Shown here one piece after another: positions 36,487-45,900 of a stretch of 64,000 nucleotides of DNA (positions are counted from its first letter, which is position 1; each line of letters begins with the position of its first letter). The position numbers and the translations under genes are program-made. The notes below the pieces were generated by a model that worked only from the letters and a program-made list of their open reading frames with translations, was not told the DNA's origin and did no database searches. The DNA is from Ignavibacteria bacterium (lineage in GTDB: Bacteria > Bacteroidota > Ignavibacteria > Ignavibacteriales > SURF-24). The stretch is from NCBI GenBank assembly GCA_025612375.1, contig JAAXKN010000007.1:62001-126000 (forward strand), in the 5' to 3' direction.

Positions 36487-37338
36487 CTACCAGGCGATCT
36501 TGTCACCCGGAACGTCTTTATTTACTTTCTGGTTTACATCGAACTTGAACAGGTTCTCTGGTTTTGTGAGCCTTACAATTTTAATTTCCTTTATTTTTTC
36601 CAGTGACACCACCTGATCGCCGTAGCCGTTTGTAGATTTCTGGCTGCTCCAGTAGACCATGTTTTTATTGTTGTTCTCATCCATGTACCAGCCCAGGAAT
36701 ATAACTGAATGCCCAATGCCTGTTTTCCATGAGATATTTACAAAGTCTCCGGGACGTGCATCCTCGGGCTTAACATTTTCTCCCATGCCTGCATACTGCA
36801 CCATGGCATACTGGCTTCCAAAGCCATCGGCATTCCATATGCCCCAGAATTTAATCCAGTCTTCCCTTCTTCCGCCATCGGGCTCCTGCATCCTTAAGGC
36901 TTCAAGCCTCTCCGGAGAAAGCTTATTGTCCTTCTTTGCCAGGATCATGTTCAGCGCTTCAATGAAAGCTGAATATGAACTGCCCGAGCAGTAGCTGCTG
37001 TGGCGCGGAGGAGTAATGAGAGATTTGTTAAAGAGCTTTACTTCATAATATGCAGGAGATTCGGTTGGAACTGAATCCTTTCCTATAAAGTAGCCGCCTC
37101 CATTCATTGCATGAGACTGCACCTTGTCAATTGCTTTTAATACTTCCAGGTTGTAGCCTTTGGCGTATTTCTTAAAAATTTTATAATGATCTGTGTGATA
37201 AGTTCCTTTTGCAAGGTCCTTCTTCTGTAAAATGAGCCATTGGCTTTTACCTTTAGCGCCCCCTCTGGCAAATGAAGGCTGGAAGCTCATCATAAGAGTT
37301 AAGGCTGAAAGAAATAATATCCTGCTAAAATATTTCAT
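36487..37338 (-). CDS. secreted NlpC/P60- or CHAP-like cysteine hydrolase
   Basis: The protein of 283 aa starts with a signal peptide (MKYFSRILFLSALTLMMSF) and is exported. A Cys-containing helix start, HSSYCSGSSYSAFIEAL, is followed by RPGDFVNIS and GHSVIFLGWY, the Cys/His arrangement seen in papain-like NlpC/P60 and CHAP amidases that cut peptidoglycan. I chose the ATG at 37338, which has AGGA 6 nt upstream; an ATG at 37386 would place 16 residues before the signal. It may be an envelope maintenance enzyme. It stands alone, convergent with the two-component system. Confidence 0.75.
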   Translation of the reverse strand: MKYFSRILFLSALTLMMSFQPSFARGGAKGKSQWLILQKKDLAKGTYHTDHYKIFKKYAKGYNLEVLKAIDKVQSHAMNGGGYFIGKDSVPTESPAYYEVKLFNKSLITPPRHSSYCSGSSYSAFIEALNMILAKKDNKLSPERLEALRMQEPDGGRREDWIKFWGIWNADGFGSQYAMVQYAGMGENVKPEDARPGDFVNISWKTGIGHSVIFLGWYMDENNNKNMVYWSSQKSTNGYGDQVVSLEKIKEIKIVRLTKPENLFKFDVNQKVNKDVPGDKIAW

Positions 37339-37432
37339 TTTTTCCTGCTCCGTAATAGTAAATAATTGCTTGCATAAAATAAGCATTTACAAATTAAAGT
37401 ACATAGTGCCTGAAAAATCCTTTCTAAAAAAA

Positions 37433-37460
37433 ATAAATGCCGGACAAGTCCGGCATTTAT
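37433..37460 (-). terminator. intrinsic terminator of the glmS-GTPase-arcC-argF operon
   Basis: ATAAATGCCGGA (37433-37444) and TCCGGCATTTAT (37449-37460) form a perfect 12-bp stem with a 4-nt loop 32 nt past argF. On the minus strand it is followed by TTTTTTTTAG. Confidence 0.85.
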
Positions 37461-37492
37461 AGAAAAACAACTGTCTGTTATGAAACAAAGAA

Positions 37493-38425
37493 CTACATAA
37501 CAAGAGCCATAATTGCCTTCTGGACATGAAGCCTGTTTTCAGCCTCGTCAAAAATGATTGAATTAGGTGAATCGGCAACTTCATTTACTACCTCATCGCC
37601 CCTGTGCGCAGGCAGGCAGTGCATAAAGAGGTAATCTTCCTTTGCATTCTTTACGAGTTCAGGATTAACCTGGAACTTCTGGAAGATCTTTTTACGCTCA
37701 GTAGCTTCAGCTTCCTGGCCCATGCTGGCCCAGACGTCAGTGTAAACGACGTCGGCGTCTTTAACCGCAGCCACAGGGTCATCCAGTATTTCTACCTTGC
37801 TTCCCATGTATTTGGCGTTGGCCTGGGCATTTTTAACAATCTGCTCAACCGGCTTGTAGCCCGAAGGTGAAGCAATTGCTATGTCCATTCCAACTTTGGA
37901 GCAGCCGTGCAGAAGGCTGTGCGCCATGTTGTTGCCGTCGCCAATATAAGCTAGCTTAAGACCCTTTAACACCTTCTTTTTCTCATAAACCGTAAACAGG
38001 TCTGTCAGAACCTGGCACGGATGCAGCAAGTCGGTAAGTCCGTTTATTACAGGGATAGATCCGTAGGTTGCCAGGTCAACTACGTCCTGGTGGTCAAAAG
38101 TTCTTATCATTATGCCGCTAAGGAAGCGCGAGAGCACTCTGGCCGTATCGGCTACGCTTTCGCTTTTCTTTAACTGAAGGTCGTTCTGGCCGAAATACAT
38201 ACCTATTCCGCCCAGTTCATATATGCCCACCTCAAAAGAAACTCTTGTTCTTGTAGAAGGCTTTGAGAATATCATTCCGAGGGTCTTGCCTTCAAGTAAC
38301 TTATGGGGTTCCCCGGTAAGGCGTTTCATTTTAAGCGTGGCGCTCAGTTCAAAAATTTGCCATACTTCCTCAATTGTAAGGTCGTTTATGGAAATAAGGC
38401 TTTTTCCTTTCATATTAACTGCCAT
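37493..38425 (-). CDS. argF: ornithine carbamoyltransferase
   Basis: It joins carbamoyl phosphate and ornithine to give citrulline, or the reverse in arginine catabolism. STRTRVSFE binds carbamoyl phosphate, DLLHPCQVLTDL is the conserved domain motif, and MHCLPAHRGDEV holds the ornithine-site cysteine. From 38425 the protein is 310 aa; I chose this ATG because GGAG lies 6 nt upstream, whereas 38470 would add 15 low-complexity residues. It is last in an apparent glmS-GTPase-arcC-argF operon. Its neighbour carbamate kinase suggests a catabolic or carbamoyl-phosphate recycling role. Confidence 0.95.
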   Translation of the reverse strand: MAVNMKGKSLISINDLTIEEVWQIFELSATLKMKRLTGEPHKLLEGKTLGMIFSKPSTRTRVSFEVGIYELGGIGMYFGQNDLQLKKSESVADTARVLSRFLSGIMIRTFDHQDVVDLATYGSIPVINGLTDLLHPCQVLTDLFTVYEKKKVLKGLKLAYIGDGNNMAHSLLHGCSKVGMDIAIASPSGYKPVEQIVKNAQANAKYMGSKVEILDDPVAAVKDADVVYTDVWASMGQEAEATERKKIFQKFQVNPELVKNAKEDYLFMHCLPAHRGDEVVNEVADSPNSIIFDEAENRLHVQKAIMALVM

Positions 38426-38490
38426 TTTTTCTCCATTTGCTGCTTTTTCTGTTTTTCTGTTTAAAACCACTTCTCCAGAGGACTATTTTT

Positions 38491-39435
38491 CTAAAGGACT
38501 ATTTTTGTCCCGCTGTTGATATCGTGAAGCTGAGTGGCTTCGGTAATAATAGTTTCCTTTCCGCTGCATTCAACAAATTTGATTGCGGCCATAATTTTAG
38601 GTCCCATGCTGCCGGCGGCAAACTCCCCGGCCTCAAAGTACCTTTTTGCATCCTCAAGCTTTAATTCATCGAGCTGGACCTGGTCCGGCTTATTGAAATT
38701 AAGGCATACCTTTGCAACATCTGTAAGGATAAAGAATGCGTCGGCTTTTATCTGGCTTGCCAAAAGAGCCGAAGCCAGATCTTTGTCAATTACAGCATCT
38801 TCAACGGGACGGAAGGTTTTCTTCTCATCCAGAAAAACGGGTATACCCCCGCCTCCTGCTGCAATTACGATGTGCCCTTCATGGGCAAGCTCCCCGATCA
38901 GCTCATAATTTATTATGTCAAGCGGGCGGGGTGAGGCAACAACACGCCTCCATCCTCTTTTTCTGGGGTCTTCCTTAAAAAGCCAGTTATTAGTCTTCGA
39001 CAACAGGTCAGCTTCTTCTTTAAGATAATAGGGGCCTACCGGTTTGGTAGGCACCGCAAAAGCGCTGTCGTCTTTATCAACTAATACCTGCGTTAAAACC
39101 GTAAGGACTTTCTTGTCCATATGGTTTTCGATCAGAAGATTCCTCATCTGGCGCTCAATCATGTAGCCTATTTCCCCCTGGGAATCTGCTACCGATATAT
39201 CCAGAGGCATCTTCGGAATCTTGTATAAGGAATATCCCGCTTCGCTTCTCAAATAAATACTGCCGACCTGCGGGCCGTTACCATGCGTAATTACAATGTT
39301 ATAACCATCCTTAATGAGTTCAATCAGATTTTTACAGGTATCATATGAATTCTGCTCCTGTTCGTCAGCCGTACCAACCTGCCCAGCCCTCAGAAGCGCG
39401 TTGCCTCCGAAGGCAACGACAGCCAGTTTCCTCAT
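38491..39435 (-). CDS. arcC: carbamate kinase
   Basis: ArcC makes ATP and carbamate from carbamoyl phosphate and ADP, or the reverse. The 314 aa length is typical. The amino-acid-kinase fold motifs AFGGNALL at the N-terminus, ITHGNGPQVG, IAAGGGGIPV and the C-terminal SMGPKIMAAI are complete. It overlaps the GTPase gene by 4 nt and lies 65 nt before argF. No arginine deiminase (arcA) is visible in the window, so the source of carbamoyl phosphate or citrulline is not clear. Confidence 0.95.
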   Translation of the reverse strand: MRKLAVVAFGGNALLRAGQVGTADEQEQNSYDTCKNLIELIKDGYNIVITHGNGPQVGSIYLRSEAGYSLYKIPKMPLDISVADSQGEIGYMIERQMRNLLIENHMDKKVLTVLTQVLVDKDDSAFAVPTKPVGPYYLKEEADLLSKTNNWLFKEDPRKRGWRRVVASPRPLDIINYELIGELAHEGHIVIAAGGGGIPVFLDEKKTFRPVEDAVIDKDLASALLASQIKADAFFILTDVAKVCLNFNKPDQVQLDELKLEDAKRYFEAGEFAAGSMGPKIMAAIKFVECSGKETIITEATQLHDINSGTKIVL

Positions 39436-40751
39436 ATAATCCCTTTTTCTTTAAGAATACTTTCAACCGTAATGGCTCCGATTTCCTGGAGTTCATAACG
39501 CACACGGGTTGAAGGCTTGTTTATCGTGAGTATTCTGCCTAAATCAATAGGAGTCCCGATAACAACCGCATCACAATCCGTATTGTTAATAGTTTCTTCA
39601 AGGTCTTTCATCTGATCCTCACCGTATCCCATTGCAGGCAGTAAAATACCAATTTTTGGGTACTTTTGGTAGGTGGCAGTAATAGATTTTACGGTATATG
39701 GCCTTGGATCCACAATTTCTTTTGCGCCATAGTTCATTGCAGCTATTGTACCGGCGCCGTATGCCATCTCGCCGTGCGTAAGTGTCGGGCCGTCTTCAAC
39801 AACCAGTACTCTTTTGCCGGCAATGAGTTCAGGGTTATCAACAAATATCGGGCTTGCGCCGTCAATGATCTTGGCCTTCGGGTTAACCTTGCGGATGTTG
39901 TTTCTGACCTCGAGAATATTTTTGGGATCTGCAGAATCAATTTTATTTATGATTGCACAGTCAGCCATCCTGAGCGATGTGTTTCCAGGGTAATAGGTCA
40001 TTTCGTGACCCGGGCGGTGGGGGTCAACAACCGTAAATGTTACGTCCGACTTATAGAATGATATGTCGTTATTGCCGCCGTCCCAGAGTATGACGTCTGC
40101 TTCTTTTTCAGCTTCGGCTAAAATTGCGCCGTAGTCAACACCTGCATAAATTACGCCGCCTAAGGCTATATGCGGTTCGTATTCCTCAATCTCCTCAATT
40201 GTACATTCATGGAGCTTCAGGTCTTCTATAGATCCGAATCTCTGAACCTTCTGCTTAACGAGGTCGCCGTAAGGCATGGGGTGGCGGATTGCAACAACTT
40301 TTTTACCAGCGGCCCTTAATACCTCAACTACTTTTCTTGAAGTCTGGCTTTTTCCGCTTCCGGTTCTTACGGCAAGCACTGAGATTAAGGGCTTGGAGCT
40401 CTTGATCTGTGTTTCTTCAGCGCCCAGGAGCCTGAAGGATGCGCCGGCAGCGTTAACTATTGAGGCCTTGGTCATAACGTAGTTAAAAGGAACATCTGAA
40501 TAAGAGAATACTACTTCCTCTACCTCAAGTTCATCAATAAGGCATTCCAGTTCCGATTCATCATAGATCTTAATTCCTTCAGGATAAAGCTCCCCGGCCA
40601 GTTCCTTCGGGTATACGCGGCCGTCAATATTCGGGATCTGTGTAGCTGTAAAAGCAACTACATTGTACTCTTTGTTGTTCCTGAAATAAACATTAAAGTT
40701 GTGGAAATCGCGCCCTGCGGCGCCCATGATTAGAACATTCTTACGAGCCAT
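39432..40751 (-). CDS. cyclic 2,3-diphosphoglycerate synthetase-like GTPase (COG2403 type)
   Basis: The N-terminus (MGAAGRDFHNFN) and the overall layout match the family named after the archaeal cyclic 2,3-diphosphoglycerate synthetase. A P-loop, RTGSGKSQTS, sits at about residues 129-138 and a G4-like INKID at about 267. The archaeal enzyme makes a thermoprotectant, but most bacterial members have no assigned reaction. Here the gene is 23 nt after glmS and overlaps arcC by 4 nt, so a link with carbamoyl phosphate or nitrogen metabolism is more likely. Length is 439 aa. Function remains open. Confidence 0.85.
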   Translation of the reverse strand: MARKNVLIMGAAGRDFHNFNVYFRNNKEYNVVAFTATQIPNIDGRVYPKELAGELYPEGIKIYDESELECLIDELEVEEVVFSYSDVPFNYVMTKASIVNAAGASFRLLGAEETQIKSSKPLISVLAVRTGSGKSQTSRKVVEVLRAAGKKVVAIRHPMPYGDLVKQKVQRFGSIEDLKLHECTIEEIEEYEPHIALGGVIYAGVDYGAILAEAEKEADVILWDGGNNDISFYKSDVTFTVVDPHRPGHEMTYYPGNTSLRMADCAIINKIDSADPKNILEVRNNIRKVNPKAKIIDGASPIFVDNPELIAGKRVLVVEDGPTLTHGEMAYGAGTIAAMNYGAKEIVDPRPYTVKSITATYQKYPKIGILLPAMGYGEDQMKDLEETINNTDCDAVVIGTPIDLGRILTINKPSTRVRYELQEIGAITVESILKEKGII

Positions 40752-40774
40752 AAAATTAAACCTCCAATTAATAG

Positions 40775-42607
40775 TTATTCAACTGTGACACTTTTAGCTA
40801 AATTTCTTGGCTGGTCAACATTCAGCCCTTTCTTTACTGCTATATGATAAGCCAACAGCTGTAAAGGTATTACAGTCAGTATCGGCATTAACATCCTTAT
40901 TGTATCCGGAATTTTAATCGTGTAGTCCACTATGTCCTGTATCTTGTCGTCACTTTCAGAGGCAATTGCAATTATCCTTCCCTGCCTGGCTTTTACCTCC
41001 TGTATATTGCTGAGGATCTTGTCGTAGGTTGAATCCTTCGGAGCAATAAAAACTACAGGCATATTCCTGTCAACCAGTGCAATAGGGCCATGCTTCATTT
41101 CAGCCGCAGGATATCCTTCGGCATGAATGTAGGAGATCTCCTTGAGCTTTAAGGCCCCTTCCAAAGCCACAGGGAAATTGTATCCTCTTCCTAAATAGAG
41201 GAAATTCTGTGCGTCCTTAAACTCTTCGGCAATTTTTTCAATTTCATCATTCAGCTTAAGTATGCGCTCAATTTTATCCGGAATCTGCTCTATCTCGGAA
41301 ACAATATTCTGCCCGTCAATAAGGCTCATGCGCTTTTTCCTCGCAATCATGAGCGTTATGAGTGAAAGAACAATGAGCTGGCTTGTAAAGGCTTTCGTGG
41401 AGGCCACGCCGATCTCGGGGCCCGCGTGAATGTAGACGCCCGCGTGGCTTTCCCTGGCAATTGAACTGCCTACAACGTTGCATACCCCGATGCATAAGGC
41501 TCCGCGCCTTTTTGATTCCTTAAGGGCCGCAAGCGTGTCAGCCGTCTCTCCGCTCTGTGAAATAAAAATAACCGTGTCATCAGGATATATTAACGGGTTC
41601 CTGTACCTGAACTCCGATGCGTATTCAACTTCAGTCGGGATCTCCATAAACTGCTCAAACATGTACTCACCAACGAGCCCCGCATGCCACGAGGTGCCGC
41701 AGGCTGAAATGATGATCCTCCTCGACTGTGCCAGACGGTCGGCAAATTCCTCAACGCCGCCAAGCTTTGAAGTGCCTTCACTGGCTACGAGCCTTCCCCT
41801 CATGGAATTACAGATCGATTCCGGCTGCTCCATGATTTCTTTGAGCATGAAATGGGCGAAACCACCTTTGCTGATTTCATCAAGCTTGAGTGTAATTTCC
41901 TGCGCCTTCTTTTCTATTTCCCTGTCAGTGACATCCTTGGCAATAAATTTATCCTTATAAACTTCAACCACCTCCCCATCCTCCAGGTAAACTACCTGCT
42001 GGGTGTGGGCAACGAGCGCGCTTACGTCAGAAGCAATAAAGTTTTCATCATTCCCGATGCCGATGACAAGAGGTGAGCCTTTCTTGGCTACAACAATCTT
42101 ATCCGGCTCCTGTTCTGAAATAACTGCAATTCCGTAGGTTCCTTCAACCTCGTTTAGCGCAGCCCTTACAGAATTAAAGAGCTTCAGGCCTTTACTTAAA
42201 AAACTGTCTATCAGATGAGCCAGGACTTCTGTATCAGTGTCACTCTTAAAAATATATCCGCTTTGTTTGAGCGTTTCCTTAAGAGCCGCATAGTTCTCAA
42301 TAATTCCATTATGAATAATCATCAGGGAATTTTCGTTATTCACGTGCGGATGGGCATTTGTTTCATTTGGAACGCCATGCGTAGCCCACCTTGTGTGACC
42401 AATGCCAATACTTGAACTAATACTGAGATTTTCTAATTTATCCTGGAGAACGGTTACTTTTCCTACACTTTTTACAACAAGGGCTTTACCTTGGGAAAGA
42501 ATGCCGACACCAGCAGAATCATAACCACGGTATTCTAACCTCTTTAACCCGCCAAGTAATATAGGAATGCAATTCTTTGCGCCAATATATCCAACTATAC
42601 CGCACAT
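40775..42607 (-). CDS. glmS: glutamine-fructose-6-phosphate aminotransferase (isomerising)
   Basis: GlmS makes glucosamine-6-phosphate from fructose-6-phosphate and glutamine for cell-wall amino sugars. The nucleophile is Cys2 of MCGIVGYIG at the N-terminal glutamine amidotransferase domain (residues 2-240, with RWATHGVPN and HNGIIENY). Two SIS isomerase domains follow, with ISQSGETADTLAAL and the C-terminal PRNLAKSVTVE. 610 aa is the usual length. A strong AGGAGG precedes the ATG. I find no glmS ribozyme in the 377-nt leader region. It probably leads the operon down to argF. Confidence 0.96.
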   Translation of the reverse strand: MCGIVGYIGAKNCIPILLGGLKRLEYRGYDSAGVGILSQGKALVVKSVGKVTVLQDKLENLSISSSIGIGHTRWATHGVPNETNAHPHVNNENSLMIIHNGIIENYAALKETLKQSGYIFKSDTDTEVLAHLIDSFLSKGLKLFNSVRAALNEVEGTYGIAVISEQEPDKIVVAKKGSPLVIGIGNDENFIASDVSALVAHTQQVVYLEDGEVVEVYKDKFIAKDVTDREIEKKAQEITLKLDEISKGGFAHFMLKEIMEQPESICNSMRGRLVASEGTSKLGGVEEFADRLAQSRRIIISACGTSWHAGLVGEYMFEQFMEIPTEVEYASEFRYRNPLIYPDDTVIFISQSGETADTLAALKESKRRGALCIGVCNVVGSSIARESHAGVYIHAGPEIGVASTKAFTSQLIVLSLITLMIARKKRMSLIDGQNIVSEIEQIPDKIERILKLNDEIEKIAEEFKDAQNFLYLGRGYNFPVALEGALKLKEISYIHAEGYPAAEMKHGPIALVDRNMPVVFIAPKDSTYDKILSNIQEVKARQGRIIAIASESDDKIQDIVDYTIKIPDTIRMLMPILTVIPLQLLAYHIAVKKGLNVDQPRNLAKSVTVE

Positions 42608-42790
42608 ATAATTTCCTCCTAGTCATTAAAGCTATGTTAAAAAACGGGCAAGTAGAACGGAAGACTTACAAATCAGGGCAATGCCTGAGCAAGAGAGGAT
42701 TTAATTTCTGGAAATAAAAGGTATTTACATCTGTAAAGAGCATATCTTTACTTTCTTTTATCGTTAATTAATTTATTCTATCCCTTAATC

Positions 42791-42815
42791 TTGCAAATTT
42801 ATGCACCATTTGCAA
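42791..42815. promoter_or_regulatory. perfect 8-bp inverted repeat in the glmS/kgd divergent region
   Basis: The 377-nt gap 42608-42984 separates divergent glmS and kgd. It is AT-rich and holds one striking element: TTGCAAAT (42791-42798) and ATTTGCAA (42808-42815) with a 9-nt spacer. The left arm overlaps a minus-strand TAAATTTG (42801-42794), which fits the Bacteroidetes TAnnTTTG -7 box and could be the glmS promoter. A regulator bound here could control one or both operons. I see no riboswitch or RNA gene in the rest of the gap. Confidence 0.4.
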
Positions 42816-42984
42816 GGAAAATCTCACTTTTTAATTAAATCTCCGGGGTAATTATATCTACATACCTTTTGAATTCCTGAAAAGGTAAATTGAGGGCTTT
42901 TTTTGCCAGGTTGAGTTTGAAGCCGCATTTTCTTAAACTGAAATAACGGACGCGTTAAGAAAATAACTTTGAGGGTATAGCATA

Positions 42985-45900
42985 ATGGATGAACAGCATT
43001 TATCCGATGGGCATGAAATCCTTTTTGAGCAGTTCGGCTCAAATTTCTGGTATGTGGCCGACTTATACGACAGCTATCTGAATGATAAAAGCTCCGTCTC
43101 AGAGTACTGGCGGAACTACTTTGACAACCTCGCCACTAAAAAACCCGTTCCCGGAGGGAAAAAGCAGCAGGCGCCGCCTCCTGTAGAAAAAAAGACTGCG
43201 GAATTAACGCAGCCCGCGACAAAACGCGAGCCCCCGAGGGGAACCCAGGCTCCCCCGCCATCAGGAGATCACGAAAGTTACCAGCTCATTACGGGCGTAG
43301 GGCAAAGAATAATTGAAAACATGACGGGCAGCCTTACAATTCCTACCGCCACGAGCCAGAGGACAATTTCTGTCAAACTGCTCGAAGAAAACAGGAGGAT
43401 CATTAACCAGTTCCTCCAGAAAACAAATCAGGGGAAAATATCTTTTACTCATATAGTGGCCTATGCAATTGTACGGGCCCTCAGGCTCTTCCCTTCAATG
43501 AATAATTCCTTTTCCATGGTAAACGGCAAGCCTTACCTTGTAAAGAAAGACGAGGTAAACTTCGGCCTGGCTATAGACATAGAAAAAAAAGACGGAACCC
43601 GCTCGCTTATAGTCCCAAACATTAAAGGCGCCGGGAAAATGGACTTTTCTGATTTCAGGAAGGCTTATGACGACGTAATTAAACGCTCGCGCACGGGCAA
43701 AATTGAACCATCCGACTTTCAGGGAACTACAATTTCCTTAACGAACCCCGGTACTGTGGGCACCGTTTCATCAATTCCAAGACTTATGACCGGACAGGGC
43801 GTCATTATTGCTATTGGCGTGATCGATTACCCGGCACAGTACCAGGCGATGAGTCGCTCAACCATAGCTGAACTTGGTATCGGGAAGGTCATGAATATTA
43901 CGAGCACCTACGACCACCGCGTCATACAGGGCGCTGAATCGGGACTCTTCCTGAAGCTCATAAATGACCTCCTTTTAGGAGAAGAGAATTTCTATGAGGA
44001 TATTTTCCGTGACTTCAATATACCCCAGAAACCTGTTAACTACAGGGAGGACATACCGTCGAAGGCATATTCGGCACTGCCCGGAATGGATAACGTGGAA
44101 AAACAGGCAAGAATCCTTCAGCTTATAAATATCTACAGGGTTAGAGGCCACCTGATTGCAAACTTGAACCCTCTCGGCATGAATTCCATATACCATGCGG
44201 AACTGGATCCCGCAAACCTGGGCTTTACAATCTGGGACTACGACAGAAAGTTCATAACAGGAGGCCTGGGGGAAAAGGAAACCGGAACCCTGAGGGAAAT
44301 ACTGGACATTCTTCAGCAGACATACTGCGACAAAGTCGGCATTGAGTATATGCACATTCAGCACCCGGAGGAAAAACAGTGGCTGCAGAGCAAAATGGAA
44401 CCTATTAGAAATCATTTTACATTCAGCCCCCAGGAGAAAAAACGCATTCTCTGGCAGCTCGTAATTGCAGAGGAGTTTGAGCACTTCCTCCATACTAAAT
44501 ATGTAGGGCACAAGAGGTTCTCCCTTGAAGGCTCGGAAACCGTAATACCACTTTTGGACTATCTCATAAACCTCTCGGCTGAAGACGGAGTACAGGAAAT
44601 TTTTATGGGAATGGCACACCGCGGGCGCCTTAACGTGCTGGCCAACATAATAGGCAAAACTTATGAGAAAATATTTACCGAATTTGAAGGCAATATTGAC
44701 CCCGACTCAGTCCAGGGTTCAGGCGACGTAAAGTACCACCTCGGAGCCTCAGGAGAAGTAAAGGCCCTTAACGGTAAAAAAATGACCGTATCTGTTGCCT
44801 CAAACCCGAGCCACCTGGAATGGGTAAATCCGGTGGTGGAAGGTATTGTAAGGGCAAAACAGAAAAGAGCCAATGATACCGGACGCAAGATCATTATTCC
44901 CCTTTTAATTCATGGCGACGCCGCTTTCGCGGGCCAGGGTGTGGTGGCTGAAACAATTAACCTTTCGCAGCTAAAAGGCTACCGCACGGGCGGAACAATC
45001 CATTTGATTATTAATAACCAGATAGGCTTTACAACCGACCCCGCGGAAGCCCGATCCTCAATTTACGCCTCGGATGTGGCAAAAATGGTGCAGGCGCCGA
45101 TATTTCACGTAAATGGCGACGACCCCGAGGCCTCGCTCTGGATTACACGCCTGGCTTATGAATACCGTCAGAAATTTAATAAGGATGTCGTTATCGACCT
45201 CTTCGGCTACCGCCGGCACGGACATAACGAGGGGGACGACCCTGCCTATACACAGCCTGTAATGTATAAGCACATAAAGGAACATCCATCAGTAAAAGAG
45301 CTCTATAAACAGAAGCTTATTGCTGAAAAGCTCCTTACTTCAGATGAAGAGATAAATAAAAGATCAAACGTAAATGAATGCCTGACTGAGTCTTTTGATA
45401 AATCAGCACACGACACATTTGATTTTTATACCGACCTGCCGCTTGCTGTTCCTGAGGAAAAACTGAACGAGCAGAAAGAAAATGCGCCTACGGCAGTGGA
45501 TAAAAATGAAATTATTAAGGTTGTTGAAGGCATCACTTCACTACCCCAGGGATTTGTGGCAAACCCCAAACTGGCCAGAATGCTTACCAAAAGACGCGAA
45601 CTTATAGCTAACCCGCAGCTTCCAATGGACTGGGCTTACGCCGAAGCCCTGGCGTTCGGGACACTCCTACTGGAGGGCACCCCGATCCGCTTAAGCGGGC
45701 AGGATAGCGCCCGCGGAACCTTCAGCCAGCGCCACCTTATTTTGTCCGACATTAATACAGGCGAGGAGGTGCTGCTCTTAAACCATATTGATCAGGACCA
45801 GGCCTCAATGGAAGCCCTGGACAGCCTCCTTTCAGAGGCCGCAGTTCTAGGCTTTGAACTGGGCTATAGCGGGGCCGACCCGCTCTCACTGGTGTTGTGG

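Noticed and set aside
42608-42984. glmS ribozyme or amino-sugar riboswitch
   Set aside because: No conserved glmS ribozyme core is seen ahead of the gene, and this switch is known mainly from Gram-positive bacteria.
43975-44619. 214-codon open frame on the minus strand inside the kgd gene
   Set aside because: It lies fully antisense to a conserved E1 coding sequence, its composition is Cys/Phe-rich without family motifs, and no ribosome-binding site is seen. It is a shadow of the real gene.
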